The notes under the pieces were generated by a model. The model ran no database searches and was not told where the DNA came from. It saw only the letters and a list, made by a program, of their open reading frames with translations. The position numbers were made by a program, and so were the translations under genes. From Saccharum officinarum (Eukaryota; Streptophyta; Magnoliopsida; Poales; Poaceae), in assembly GCA_020631735.1 (NCBI GenBank), contig CM036179.1:20637063-20701062 (forward strand): a DNA stretch of 64,000 nucleotides, given 5' to 3'. Position 1 is the stretch's first letter. Each line of letters starts with the position of its first letter. Below, piece after piece: positions 46,267 to 57,673 of the stretch.

Positions 46267-47333
46267 GTGCACCCCCACATTCTTATATGACATGCCTCTC
46301 CTCCAACATAGCAAGGTAAAGTTGTTTGGCATATCATCCATACTTTGATAAGGACATGTTTAGAACATATAGACATATTTGCATGACAAATAGGCTCATT
46401 CATGAAAATCAAATGAGTTTAATGTATATATGGTACCACTATTGCTTCTATGTTTGATTGACCTAGTGGTAGCATATGACATGTTTGTGGGCTTGCAAAC
46501 CTAGTGTTGAATCTAGAAAATGAGCTCATGATGTGTATTTCAACATGGTCAAGATAACCCTTATACTTTATGAGGTGTGAAGAAGCTTGTCCTTGGATCA
46601 AACCGAATTACATATTCTAGGCAAGTGATCTAGATTGAACCATAATTTGGACTCCCTCATATTGATTGACTTATCTCTCACTAAAATTGGCACCTTTTTG
46701 GTGATTGTTGACAAAGGGGGAGAGAAAAGTCACAAAGATAGAAAAGTCACAAAGATAAAAAGTTAAGTTACTAAGGGGGAGAGAAAGCAAAAGATATGAC
46801 ATTAGAAAGGGATCAATTAAAATTGAGCACACAAGTAGGGGAGCAAGCTCATGAATTATTTGTTGCATTTGTATGTGCATTAACATAATGAATTGTTGCA
46901 TTGCAAAGCTTAAATTCATAATTCATGATTGTATGGTGTATGCTAGAAATAGAACTTGAATGATGATTTGTTGAAAGTAGCTTTATAAGTGGTATCTAGA
47001 CATCTTTGCTTATAATGTTGATCTCACGGGGTACTTTAGTGTTTGTGATCTTTACAAGTGATGTATTACAAGTGGTGTCTAGCTACATCGATGCTAAGGA
47101 TGGTATATAAAGGCAACTCCGATTGGTATCACGCTTCAAAGGTCCATTCTATATACCTTAGCATCAATTTGATAGTAGTAACTCTCCCAAAATTCAAATC
47201 CATACATATGTGCACAATTGAACCAAACTCATGGAAGCACATATGTAGGGGGAGCTAATACTATCGAAATTGAAAATTGATTTCATTTCATATCTTTGTG
47301 ATGGTTGTCATCAATTACCAAAAAGGGGGAGAT
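46267..47333 (+). other. Copia element 4, 3' non-coding region
   Basis: Purine tracts recur here too: ACAAAGGGGGAGAG near 46712, CTAAGGGGGAGAG near 46772, TGTAGGGGGAGC near 47243 and AAAAAGGGGGAGA just before the LTR. No env-like frame is seen. Confidence 0.7.
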
Positions 47334-49391
47334 TGAAAGCCCAAGTTTGGTTTTGGTAATTAATGACACCAAGTTGCTAATGCCATGTGTTAAGTGTTTT
47401 GAGTTAGGCATAAGCAACGCATGTGATGAAAGTGTACGTGGCAAGGAGTGGTGGCCACAAGATCACAAAGAAATGGTGCATGGACATGAAATGACGATCA
47501 TGGTGGAGATGCACATAATATGATGAACTTGATGATCAAGTGGAGGAGAAAGATCTAAGAGCGCAAGGCAAAGGTATAACCATAGGGTTTTCCTTTTGCC
47601 GGTCTAAGTTGAGTAGAGAAGTGATTGACCGGATTTAGGATACATAGTCGACTATCAAGAGGGGCAATCACAGTTAGCTCGGGAATCAAGTGCCACTAGA
47701 TCAATGTCTTGAGCATATGCATTAGGATCTAGTTGAGAACTAACATAACGCCTTGGAAAATGTTTGTGAAATGCTAACACACATGCACTTTGTGGTGTAC
47801 ACTTGGTGGTGTTAGCACATTTGTGAAGGCGGTGGTGTTTGAGCGGTATTAAGGGGTTTGGGGTTCGCTCTCCCTCCCGCCGAGCGTGCGAGCGCGGGAT
47901 TCAGGCGTTTTCGAGAAAATGAAATGCCTATTTTCTATTACGCCGGAGGCGAGAAAAGGTGGCGAAAGTCCGAAATATTTTTCACTGAAAAACGGCGATC
48001 GGACGCTGCACCGGACGTGGTCTCGGTTTGACCGGACGCGTCCGGTCAGTTCAACGCGGCGCGAGCTCTAGGGTTTGTGACCGGACGCGGGTCTGGCCTG
48101 ACCAGCGCGTCCGGTCAGTACAACTGAGCGTAAGAGAGAAGCGCGCGACCGGCGCGTCCGGTCCTTCACGGGACCGGAGCGTCCGGTCAGGCGTCCAGGA
48201 ACACAGAGCGAAGCGGAGTGACGATCGGACGCGCGGCGCGTCCGGTCACGTACGATCGGACGCGTCCGGTCGTAGCTGGAGCTTACTGGAACGCGACCGG
48301 ACGCTGGCACTGTCGCGTCCGGTCACTCGTTGAGCGCGTCCGGTCACGTGTGATCTGACGCGTCCGGTCTCAACGGGAGCTTACTCGAACGCGACCGGAC
48401 GCTGGGACTGTCGCGTCCGGTCACTCGGTTCAGCGCGTCCGGTCAGGGCAACGGCTAGTTCTGACGCGCACAGTTCACGGTTGTCGTGTAGTGACCGGAC
48501 GCGTCCGGTCACCCTGACCGGAGCGTCTGGTCAGCACGATTTTCGCTGCGTCGTCCGTAACGGCTAGCTGCGTACCCCTTCGTTATAAATAGAGGATGTC
48601 CGGGGTTTGAGGGCAACTCTTGCATATTTTGAGATATAGAGACATCCTTTGAGCTAGAGAACAACCCCTCCACTCATCTCTTTGATTGATTGCACATCTT
48701 GAGTGAGATTGAGTGAGATTCAAGTGCATTGCTTGAGAGTTGCATTCTAGAGGCACTTGATCTTCGAGTTGCTGCGGATTTCTCGTTACTCTTCCGTGTT
48801 TCCCGACACGGTAGACGGCTTGGAGCAGCGGAGGTGATTGAGCTCGCAATTGGAGATTGTTGGAGCCTTCACCAAGTGTTGTAAGGGGTTCTTGATCCTT
48901 CCCCGCGGGAGTTCGCAAATTGGATACTCTAGTGGAGCTCATGGCTTGGAGGATCCCCATCTTGTGTGCGGTTGTGCGGCGCCCGCCGAGGGCTCAACTC
49001 TTGATAGTTGATTAGCTCGCGAACCGACAAGTGGGTGCATCGCCACAACGAGGAGTAGCTTGCCGGGAAGCAAGTGAACCTCGGGATAAATTCTTGTGTC
49101 ATTCTCTTCCCGAGGATTTCTCTTGTGTGATTGATTGATTGGTACTTCTCATCTCTACACGGCGGTATAATCACTCGAAGCTCTTCTCTCGTTTTACATC
49201 TTGTATCTAGTTTGTTGTTGTTGTAGTGTTTAGTGGATAGCCTTGTACTAGACTTGTGTAGGTGGCTTGCTTAATTAGTTAGAGCTAGTGCATTTTGCTC
49301 CGCCACCTTTTATACTAACTTGTGGTTAAGTAATTCTTGTAGAAGTTTTAATTAGGCTATTCACCCCCCCTCTAGCCATTCGGACCTTACA
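47334..49391 (+). repeat. Copia element 4 3' LTR
   Basis: 2058 bases with TG...CA ends. It matches the minus-strand LTR at 17085-18983 closely, including the first 150 bases. Confidence 0.88.
48000..48591 (+). promoter_or_regulatory. U3 palindrome array and TATA box, element 4 LTR
   Basis: Twelve copies of GCGTCCGGTC lie between 48038 and 48512. They include three or more perfect GACCGGACGCGTCCGGTC or GATCGGACGCGTCCGGTC palindromes and a repeated larger unit (GCTTACT-GAACGCGACCGGACGCTGG). TATAAATA is at 48584-48591. Confidence 0.8.
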
Positions 49392-49582
49392 GTTCTGGAT
49401 ACAAAGGACCGAGTCACTCGGAATAAAGTGGTAACAACCTACAAGATTCAGTGGAGCAATCATGATGAGAGTGATGCTTCATGGGAAACGGGAGAATATC
49501 TTCAAACCGCGTATAAAGATTTTTACGATAAATGGTTCGTAACTCAAAATCTCGGGACGAGATTCTTATAAGGGGGGAGGGC
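49392..49582 (+). pseudogene. Gypsy chromovirus pol end: integrase chromodomain fragment
   Basis: The frame reads VLDTKDRVTRNKVVTTYKIQW, then DASWETGEYLQTAYKDF. This is the chromodomain pattern at the C-terminus of chromovirus integrases (Tekay/Del type). It is followed by a stop and the purine tract AAGGGGGGAGGGC directly before the LTR at 49583. The upstream pol was displaced by copia element 4 at 49391. Chromodomains steer integration to marked chromatin. Confidence 0.8.
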
Positions 49583-52500
49583 TGTAACACCCCTGGGTGT
49601 TAAGCATGCATTAGCATCTAAAGCATTAGTCATAAACATCTCATACATGGTTATCATTGCATGCAATATAGACCCTTTTAAATTTAAAGTTGAAAAACAA
49701 TTACTCAAAACCCAAATTCTGCATTTAAGTGCTAAAGAGTGGTGAAATTTTGTGTAGCTACAATTTTAGATAATCTAGAATAAATAAACATGATTTTTGG
49801 AGCAACTCTTGAATTCAAATTCCTTCAATTTTTTGCTTTTAAAAATATTCTAGAAAAATAAATTTTTACTTAAAAAATTAGCTTTAAATCCCAAATTCAA
49901 AATCTATTTAGAATTTTGAAAAGTGCCCTACATGAAAGTTGTAGAGAATTAAATTTTGAACAACTTTTATTTTGGGCAAAAGTTCTGAAAACCTCTTTTT
50001 CATCTTTAAATTCAAATTTGAAACAAATAGAGAAATCTAAAAATTTTAATTATAAAAGAAAAACGGTTTCTCGTTTTAGTAGGCCGCGGCCTCCCTTTCG
50101 GCCCGTGAGCAGACGCCGGCCTGGCCCGCTCGCCCCCGCTCCCCTCCCCGCACGCGCGCGCGCCAGCGCCAGCGCATGCCGCGCTCAGGCCGTGGCCGCC
50201 GCGTGGCTGCCGCTCGCCGTCTCCGGCGTACGGGTGGCGAGCCGTGGGCTCCACCGGCCGCGCCACGCGCCCTAAAGCTGCACCCGCTCCTCCCTCTGTC
50301 TCACTCCCCATCACTTCGCTCTTCTCGGCCTCGCGCGAGCCGCAGCAGCCGCCGCTCCCGCCTCCTCGCGCCGCCGCCGCTCCGCCCGAGACGAACACCG
50401 CCGTTCCCGCTCAATGGCCGCGCCACCTCCCGATTCGTCTCGCCACTGGCTCCGCCACCTTCTCCTTTTCTCCGAACGGGGCTCGGTATCCCTTGTTCGA
50501 CGACGGTGAGGCTTAATTTCTCCTTTTCCCGCGCGTGCCACCGTTGCCGGCCGCCGGGCTCGAGCTCCGCCACCGGCGCCCTCGCTCTCTCCTTCTTTCC
50601 TTGCTTCGCGCGATCGTGCTCGCCATCCTTGCGTGGGAGCCATGCGTGCTCGGGGTTGTAACTCGGAGCCGGAGGACGGCCATTGGCCGATGGCGACCAC
50701 CGCTTCGCCCCCGCGACGTCGGGACGCCGGCACCCGTGGCCGCGCCCCGCGCTTCGCCCCCCCTCTCTCTGCTCTCTGGGCCAAACGGCCTTGGGCCGAA
50801 CCACCGAGCCGGGCCGCCTCTCTTTTTCCCGCGCGGCGCTCCGGCTGAAAACGGCCTTGGGCCGGTGGTTTCAAGTGGGCTGGCCTGTTAAACGATTTCC
50901 AAATTTTGTTTTTGAATTTCTATTTTGTTTTGGGAAAAGAAAATACTTGGAAAATGTTTGTGTACAATTTATAGCTCCAAAAATCATGAAACAAAGTTTG
51001 AAATGTTCCTCTTGAATAGATCTACAGTTTAAAAATATCTCATATTATTTTTGTAACACTTTACTGTGCAAATTTATTTAATTGCTATAAATGCTGATAT
51101 CTTAGAAAATATGTAGTAAATAAAATAATGAAGGGAAAAATGTGATTCTTGTTGCTTTAATCTTTATTAGTGATGTAATTTCTAGGAAAAATATTAGTGA
51201 AGCATGTTCTGTGAGAAATTTTTGAAGTGTAGTTCAAATGCTTTTAATTGATAATCTTTGTTATTTTTAGTAGAGGGCTAAATTTGTATAGAACATACAT
51301 ATGATAATTTTTGTAGTATGTTAGTTTACTGTTAGTAACATAGAAAAAATGTGAAATCTGTTGTTTGATACTTTTTCTAGTACAAAATAATTTCATGCTC
51401 ATTATTAAGCTATAACTTGTTTATTTTATATAGATAGTTTTGCTTATTCAATTCTCATGAAAATTTAGTAGTAGGTTAGTTAGGGTAAGAGTAATCTACT
51501 GTAATTTTTGTAGATTTTTATCTACACCAAAAATAGGTGTTGCTGTGTAACCCTAGTTAAATAGGGAATAAAAGATTATTCTTTATGAGAAATTAAGAGA
51601 AATAAAATATGTTTGGTGTATCTTTGAAGCATTATTATGCCTTGCTGATGTTGTGGTTGAGTTATGTTGTTAAGCTTTGGTAGCTTAGGTTCACTTGTAT
51701 GTGTAGATGATAGGCTAACTAATAGAAGAATAAGGTGCATGTTTTAGGGTATATGTTCTTGGATGACGTTGACTACCTTGTAGAAGAAATAGTTATATCC
51801 AAACTGCTGATTCCATGTGCTCATCTGTATCTCATGTCATCAAAGCACTCCACCACAATCCGATGCATCATTCGCATGTGTACTTATGCACTTGCATCAT
51901 ACAGGATCGCAGGAAGAGTCGCAGGTAGCAGTACAGGAGGAGCAGGCTTGGACGGATCAGCAGGAGCCCCAGGCACAGGAGGTGCCCGAGGAGGAAGAGT
52001 CAGGCGAGGAGCTGCCAGAGTGCGTCGATCACCATCCTAGCTCGTTCGAAAGAGGCAAGCCCCGGAGCATTTTAAGTCTCCTATTTTATAAAAGTTGTTC
52101 CTTACTACATGAACTATAGTTATATATATAGCTGCATTAAGTTATAGGAGTTGAGTGAAACCGTTGTTGCATTATTACCTTGGCTACCGGATTATCTTTC
52201 ACCCTGTTAGGTCAGGATCGAGTAAATTGCTTAGCCATGCTTAGACCGGTAGAAGTCGGGTGATTTCCTGTCACGTGCGAGTTATCGGTGGATACCAGGT
52301 TATGGTTAGCTGTAATTGTGATCATAAAAAGTAACCAAGTGTTGATGGATAAACGAAGACCGGGCGGAGTCTTATAGGGTTTTGGACTATAGTGATTCCG
52401 TCTGTGTCGATTAAGGACCGATCGTTGCTCGTCCCTCTTGTCATGTTGAACGCATGCCTCATATTTAGCTGGCCGAATAAAGTACCTTTCGACCGCGAAG

Positions 52501-53542
52501 CTAATGACACTTTTCGAGCCGGGATAAACTCGGGTTGGCAGACTGGTGTCGAAGGGGGTGTAACGGGGACGCGAAGAGTGAGCCCAAGGTGCGTCCTGGC
52601 AGTCGGGCGGTCCCTGGGTAGTGCGATCCATGATTGTTATCCCGTGGCTTCTTGAAAAGTGTCATTGGTGATCTACGCGACCCTGACGGGGGAAACAGGG
52701 TTTGTGTGAGGAATAAATCTCCAGCTGGATAGGAATTTGATTCGAATCGCCGTCGCTCCCGGTTAGTGAGCACTTGACTCGAGCTATGGCATCGTAGTAA
52801 CATTAATGGAACACTGATGGTTAAGTTAATGATGTTGGAAATGCTAAACCTGATATGGTAATCTAGATTGTTAATGATGAATCAAGTGATTGTTTTAGCA
52901 ATAGATGCTTACCTAGCTTGAATAGGTTATACTAAAAGTCATGCAAAAAGTACTGGTATAGTTTTTCATAACAACTTATGCTTTTCGCAAATGAGTCAAG
53001 CCAGTCCAATCTATAAAGCCTCGCATGATCCTTGGTGTCCTTTATTTCTGGTTTTTAACGGGTAAGTCTAGCTGAGTACATTCTCGTACTCAGGGCGTTG
53101 TTCCCATTGTTGTTGCAGATAGTCAGATGTACTATGGGTACTGCTCCAACTGTCTGTATCCGGCGATGGGCGACAACTAGGACCTTAGGCAAGGGTCACT
53201 CTGTTCGTCTTATCTACTGCTTTTGTGGACCATGACTATCTACGGACACTGTATTTGAACTAAGTGTGTGTGTAAAACTACTTGCTTCCGCTATGTTATT
53301 TTGAACTATGTTGTAATAACTTTTATTCCAAACTCTGATGTACTCCACTTTTATTATGAACTCTATGTATCATGTGAACTGTGGCTGCTAAATCAGTACG
53401 ATCTTGGTTGTATGTTGGTTGGTTTGGAAATCCCTCATGATTTCACGGAATCTCGGGTTATACGGGTTTAAGTTTGATAAATTAACCGCCTCGGTGGAAG
53501 ATTTTCTTACTTAATCTCGTATAATTACGTTGATCCGTTACA
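49583..53542 (+). mobile_element. Ty3/gypsy chromovirus 3' LTR, about 3.96 kb
   Basis: It runs from TGTAACACCCCTGGGTG to GATCCGTTACA, with TG...CA ends. It is identified as the 3' LTR by the chromodomain and purine tract on its left. Its middle part (about 50080-50880) is very GC- and CpG-rich, and the rest is AT-rich. Overlapping ORFs of 90-190 codons on both strands in the GC-rich part are base-composition shadows. The flank on its right, GAAGG, does not match CAAGC left of the LTR start at 21309. Confidence 0.8.
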
Positions 53543-54119
53543 GAAGGTTTATTAGGTTGCGTCCCAAAAAAATAAACTTGGTAACTTAGCTTACTATAAA
53601 TTATTATTAATTGGTCAACAAAGATGAGAATCAGACAAAAAAAAAACGGATATAGTGGATTAGTTGTTTACATTCAGTGGTCTCTTTTAGATTAATAAAG
53701 ATGTTTTTTCTTTATTCTACATGTGTTGCTCAGATATGAAATTGGTTTATTGGTTATACAAGCCTATTCAATGACTGGTGGATTTTTTTCCTATCACTTG
53801 GTGTCGTTTTTTTAGTTTACCATGTGGAAGGCATTGTTACTTTAGCCTAAGTAGGAAAAAATATGAATTATTGGCTCTATGCCATCTTTTCATAAGTGAA
53901 AAAAGGTAGGCTTATGTGGACATGTTACTGTCGTTTTCTTCAACCAAATTTGGCTTCCAACATTTACCATCTTTTTTCTGTAATATAGTTTGGTTGCCCT
54001 TGATTTTATAGACGATGTTTATGCCCTACTACTAAACATCCTATTTAGATTTAGCCTTGCTTGATATACAATATAATCACATTTTTTTCTTCAAAAACTC
54101 TAAAATTTAACTTTGCTCA
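53543..54119. other. Unassigned AT-rich sequence
   Basis: No gene, RNA or transposon end that I can support. Confidence 0.5.
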
Positions 54120-55221
54120 TTGCTATTTCCTTTGGTCAGTTTAGCTGACGCATGTACATCTGGAACATTGCCCCCCGCCGCAGAAAATACACAGGTACAA
54201 TCATAGGCTCCGGTGATGATTTCTTCAATATCTGTAATGCTCTATATCGGATCAAACTGATATCAGCAAGGCTTCAGTTCCAGATAAATGTCTATGGACA
54301 CTTTTCAACAATACCTGACATAGCACATTTAGGTGTGGCCACTAGCATATGAAATATTCACGGATGAAATGCATGGTAGAACGACGCCACTAGGAGAACG
54401 ACTCTCCAAGCTCTGAGGTAATTATATAAACTACATTAGTAGGATCAAACATGTTGACAACCCATGACACTCAGACAAAGATTTTTCCCTCCGTTTAACA
54501 GGATACTCCGCACTGAACGCGTCGGACCGCTGTGACCTGCTGTACCAGTCTGGTGATGACGACGTCATATCCCCTCCGCAAGGTACAACTCAATAATCTT
54601 AGTCACACTACCTTTATGAAAACTAACCCACAACATGATGTTGTACATTGACATACCTGTCATATTTAGAAAATCACATTCCTTTGATGGATACAGCAAA
54701 CAATAATGATATTATATTATGAGCAAATTCCTCAAACACACAACTAGCAAGTAATTACCTCGTTTTCATGTACATAGGCACTGTTGGCAATTAATCAATC
54801 CATGGCTGGGAAACCGACCACAACAACACCTCCAACTAAATCATCCCAAAGTCTCTATAGCACGGAAAGAAGCATGCAGCCTATCACCAACTTATCTTGT
54901 ATAATACATTCTCAAAGCTGTTGCATTATACTGTAGCAGACACCATATAGGTGACATGTCGGATGGCTCTGTCCACCAGCTCCTATGCCTGCAGTATAAT
55001 AGAGTCTGGTAGTGTATGTAGCTCAAGTACAACTGATGTATTGTACTCCACCGTGTTGGGGTTTTGTTTGTCTATTTGCAGACACAGAACATGTGTAGCT
55101 TCTGAAACTGAAACCTAAAGCTGCACAACTACGATCACCTGTAATATATATCAAGCTATGCTTTAAGATACTACTATGCTATTTTGGCACGTGCGCGCGG
55201 ATGCGCGCGCTCCACTACTAG
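54120..55221 (+). mobile_element. Helitron-like element with gene-like pieces (3' end seen)
   Basis: The right end has the Helitron mark: a GC hairpin GCGCGCGGATGCGCGC (about 55195-55210) followed after a few bases by CTAG at 55218-55221, then T. Upstream are short exon-like segments next to plausible GT donors, for example the coding-looking stretch at 54152-54195 ending ACACAG/GTACAA. I do not recognise the source gene. I could not find a convincing 5' TC end, so the left limit is a guess. Confidence 0.4.
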
Positions 55222-55388
55222 TAACATATATATGTGCATTCAAACATGTGTTGCGTGTGCATGTCTATAGTCTCTTTTTTCTGAAAAAGATATTTCCCCT
55301 CATACATTAGCAGTAGTGTCAAAGCTTGACTGAACAAACAAGGAGGGTTAGTTCATGTAATAACTGAACTCAAACACCCATAGCAGTA

Positions 55389-55533
55389 CTCCATCCGTTC
55401 CAAATTATAAGTTGCTTTGACTTTTTTGGTTCATCCATTTTGTTTTATGTCTAGTTTATTATTATATCTAGATGCATAGCAAAATGGATATACCAAAAAA
55501 GTCAAAGCGAATTATAATTTGGAACGGAGGGAG
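55389..55533. mobile_element. Stowaway MITE
   Basis: 145 bases with terminal inverted repeats CTCCATCCGTTCCAAATTAT and its partner reading CTCCCTCCGTTCCAAATTAT (one mismatch). They are flanked by TA on both sides (55387-55388 and 55534-55535). This is the classic Tc1/mariner-derived Stowaway form. Confidence 0.92.
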
Positions 55534-55806
55534 TACTAAATATTGTTCGTTGCTTCCACGTCAATTTCATTTTTAATAAAGGTACTGTGGCCAACAATAA
55601 TCAGCTTAACCGAAAAAGATTGAACTAATAAGAAATTGGGTAATTCACTTTACATTTCAACTCCACTTATATGCAAGTTTTCTCAAGCCTCAAAACGTGG
55701 GAATATGTATTGCCACTAACATTTGAACTTAAGACCTTCCATCCTAAATATTCCTAATACCATACCAAATGACATGCACTGGCTACAAATCAACTGAAAA
55801 AACTTA

Positions 55807-56167
55807 GGCCCCGTTTGAATTCTTGAAATTGAATTCATTTTAATAATCATAATTTAGACACATATTAATAATTAAGCTAATATGGTTATATATGGATTAT
55901 ATTTGTATATTATTGTTGGCTATACAAAAAAGATATACTTATGTGTTGTATTTCTAATGTAGGGGAGTGAGTCGAAGAGCGTGTTATAAGTTGCAAAAGT
56001 AGAAACATATCATGATGATTTATAGAATTAATTTTCACCTCCCACCCTATGAATTTAATATAGGCTTATATGTCAACTTTGTAAAGTGGTGGAATGTCAT
56101 ATAACCAAATTGCCTAGTTTATTAAGTAGATTTTAAATCCTCCAAATAAAAGGATCTAAACGGACCC
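55807..56167. mobile_element. Tourist-like MITE
   Basis: 361 bases with ends GGCCCCGTTTGAAT and, in reverse, GGGTCCGTTTAGAT. They are flanked by TTA at 55804-55806 and 56168-56170. A three-base TTA target duplication fits the PIF/Harbinger group. Confidence 0.75.
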
Positions 56168-56333
56168 TTAAAGTAATAAAAAGATGGACATGCAACCATT
56201 AAACTTCACGAACATCAAAATATATGCACACTGAGATTTAAATCCCGGTGGTGGAGTCATGCACCACGCCTCTACCGTCACACCACACTTATAGTGCTTT
56301 TACATGTCAATATGTTGTCGTTAGGCTAGTCTT

Positions 56334-56618
56334 AACGGAGAGTTTCATTTCGTTATTTTTAAGGCTACCATGTCATATAGAATGAAATGAAACTTGAATG
56401 AAACACTCACTCTCAATGGAAAGTTTTATTCCATAGTTTTATAGACATTTAATTCTATGACTCATAGAGAGTTGGTAACTGTGCCAAGAGAGTTTCATTC
56501 CCATGAAACCCAATTCTTCTCTCTCTTCATTAAAACGTTGCCATGTCATCAAAAGTGCATATGTGGCAGACTATTAAATGCAAATGAAACTCCAGTGAAA
56601 CTCCCACTGAGACTGACC
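56334..56618. mobile_element. Second Tourist-like MITE
   Basis: 285 bases with ends GGCTAGTCTTAACGGAGAG and, in reverse, GGTCAGTCTCAGTGGGAG. Each is followed inward by AGTTTCA. They are flanked by TTA at 56331-56333 and 56619-56621. The family differs from the MITE at 55807. Confidence 0.7.
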
Positions 56619-56810
56619 TTAGACACCAGATTCTTTGTATGCTTGGGCTGTTGGGCAAAAGATGATGTGTGTGAAACAAGTATAGGTAAGCCTTCATTGT
56701 CTAAAATAAGTATAGGTGAGAGTGATGGAAATGAAGAAAAAGGTCCAATAATTAATATCAATAAGCATCAAAGCAGGCAAGAATGACGAAAGCATGTTTC
56801 AATAGCATAG

Positions 56811-56935
56811 GTCCTGTTCATTCGACTTATAATCTGTCCTTTTCAGCTTATTTTTTCAGCCGGAACAATATTTTTCTCTCATAACAAATCAGTCAACAGT
56901 GTTTTTCAGCCGACTTATCAGCACAGCCGAACGGC
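56811..56935. mobile_element. MITE-like repeat, same family as at 422-550
   Basis: About 125 bases sharing TTTTTTCAGCCGGAACA, TATTTTTCTCTCA and CAACAGTGTTTTTCAGCCG with the insert in the LINE at 422-550. The outer ends read GTCCTGTTCATTCG and CGAACGGCTCC, partly complementary. Confidence 0.6.
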
Positions 56936-57177
56936 TCCATAGACTTGCAATTTTGCTCGGGTCAATGGCATAACAAGTTCACACGAACTGGATATAAGAA
57001 ATATCCTATCCTCCAATGTAAGCATGTGTTTCAATAGTGTAAACAAGATCACATGGAAGCATATTAACAAGTTCATTCACATATTCACAACTTTTTTTTA
57101 ACAACTTTACATCACATGGATTTTTTTTTGAGTGGAACATCACATGGAAGTACGATAGTGTTACTGATCCGACCCAA

Positions 57178-57406
57178 GGCCCCGTTTGGTTACGACGTGT
57201 TAAAGTTTAACTCCCATCACATCAATGTTACGGCAAATGCATGGAGCACTAAATGTAGACTAATTGCATGATGTCGACACAGATTATGAGTAATTTACGA
57301 GACGAATCTATTAAGCCTAATTAGTCTAAAATCAGAAACTTTTTGTCAAATAAGACGAAAATGCTACAGTATTTGTTAAACTTTAACACCCAAACCATAC
57401 AGGCCC
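57178..57406. mobile_element. MITE with long terminal inverted repeats
   Basis: The left end is GGCCCCGTTTGGTTACGACG followed by TGTTAAAGTTTAAC. The right end in reverse reads GGGCCTGTATGGTTTGGG followed by TGTTAAAGTTTAAC. The inner block with ACTAATTGCA, GAGACGAATCTATTAAGCCTAATTAG and GCTACAG is a common grass MITE core. It lies 270 bases upstream of the RPT4 start codon. Confidence 0.75.
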
Positions 57407-57673
57407 TAAGCCTGTCTAGAAGTTTCCGTGAAATAGTATAGCCCACTCCAGCCCAGTGGCCCAAAGAAACACGGCCCACCATGTTTCCTAAACCACTCCG
57501 CGGGTCCAAAAGATGTCACCGTGTTCAGCTCATAGAAGGCCGGCATCGTGAGCTATGCAGCCAGTAGATAAGCCGTAAGCGCACTGGTCTATTTTACGTA
57601 ACCTGCGCGATTCTCTTCTTGCGACGGAAGCAAAACCTGCGCGAGAGAGACAGACGACTGCTGGGACGACGAG
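57407..57673 (+). promoter_or_regulatory. RPT4 promoter and 5' leader
   Basis: The region contains several GGCCCA/TGGGCC words (near 57450-57480: AGCCCAGTGGCCC and CGGCCCACC). These are site II-type elements common in promoters of plant proteasome, ribosomal and cell-growth genes. No clear TATA box. It lies between a MITE and the start codon, so the compact promoter may be limited to these 267 bases. Confidence 0.5.

Larger units (their letters stand above)
43109..49391 (+). mobile_element. Ty1/copia Sirevirus-like element 4, 3' part
   Basis: It starts inside the protease, where element 3 abuts, and continues through integrase, RT and RNase H to the 3' LTR at 47334-49391. Its 5' LTR and gag are not in place. 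The right end of the LTR (CCTTACA, 49391) is followed by the chromodomain end of a gypsy element, so element 4 inserted in that gypsy element. It is very close to element 1. Confidence 0.85.

Noticed and set aside
50012..50891. Overlapping ORFs up to 187 codons on both strands in the GC-rich gypsy LTR
   Set aside because: High GC gives long open frames on both strands. They carry no domain and the equivalents in other LTR copies are not conserved in length.
21304..53547. One complete gypsy element from 21309 to 53542 with all else nested inside
   Set aside because: The flanks CAAGC and GAAGG do not match, copia element 1 does not resume after 53542, and the left LTR is never completed, so two or more events or misjoins are needed.
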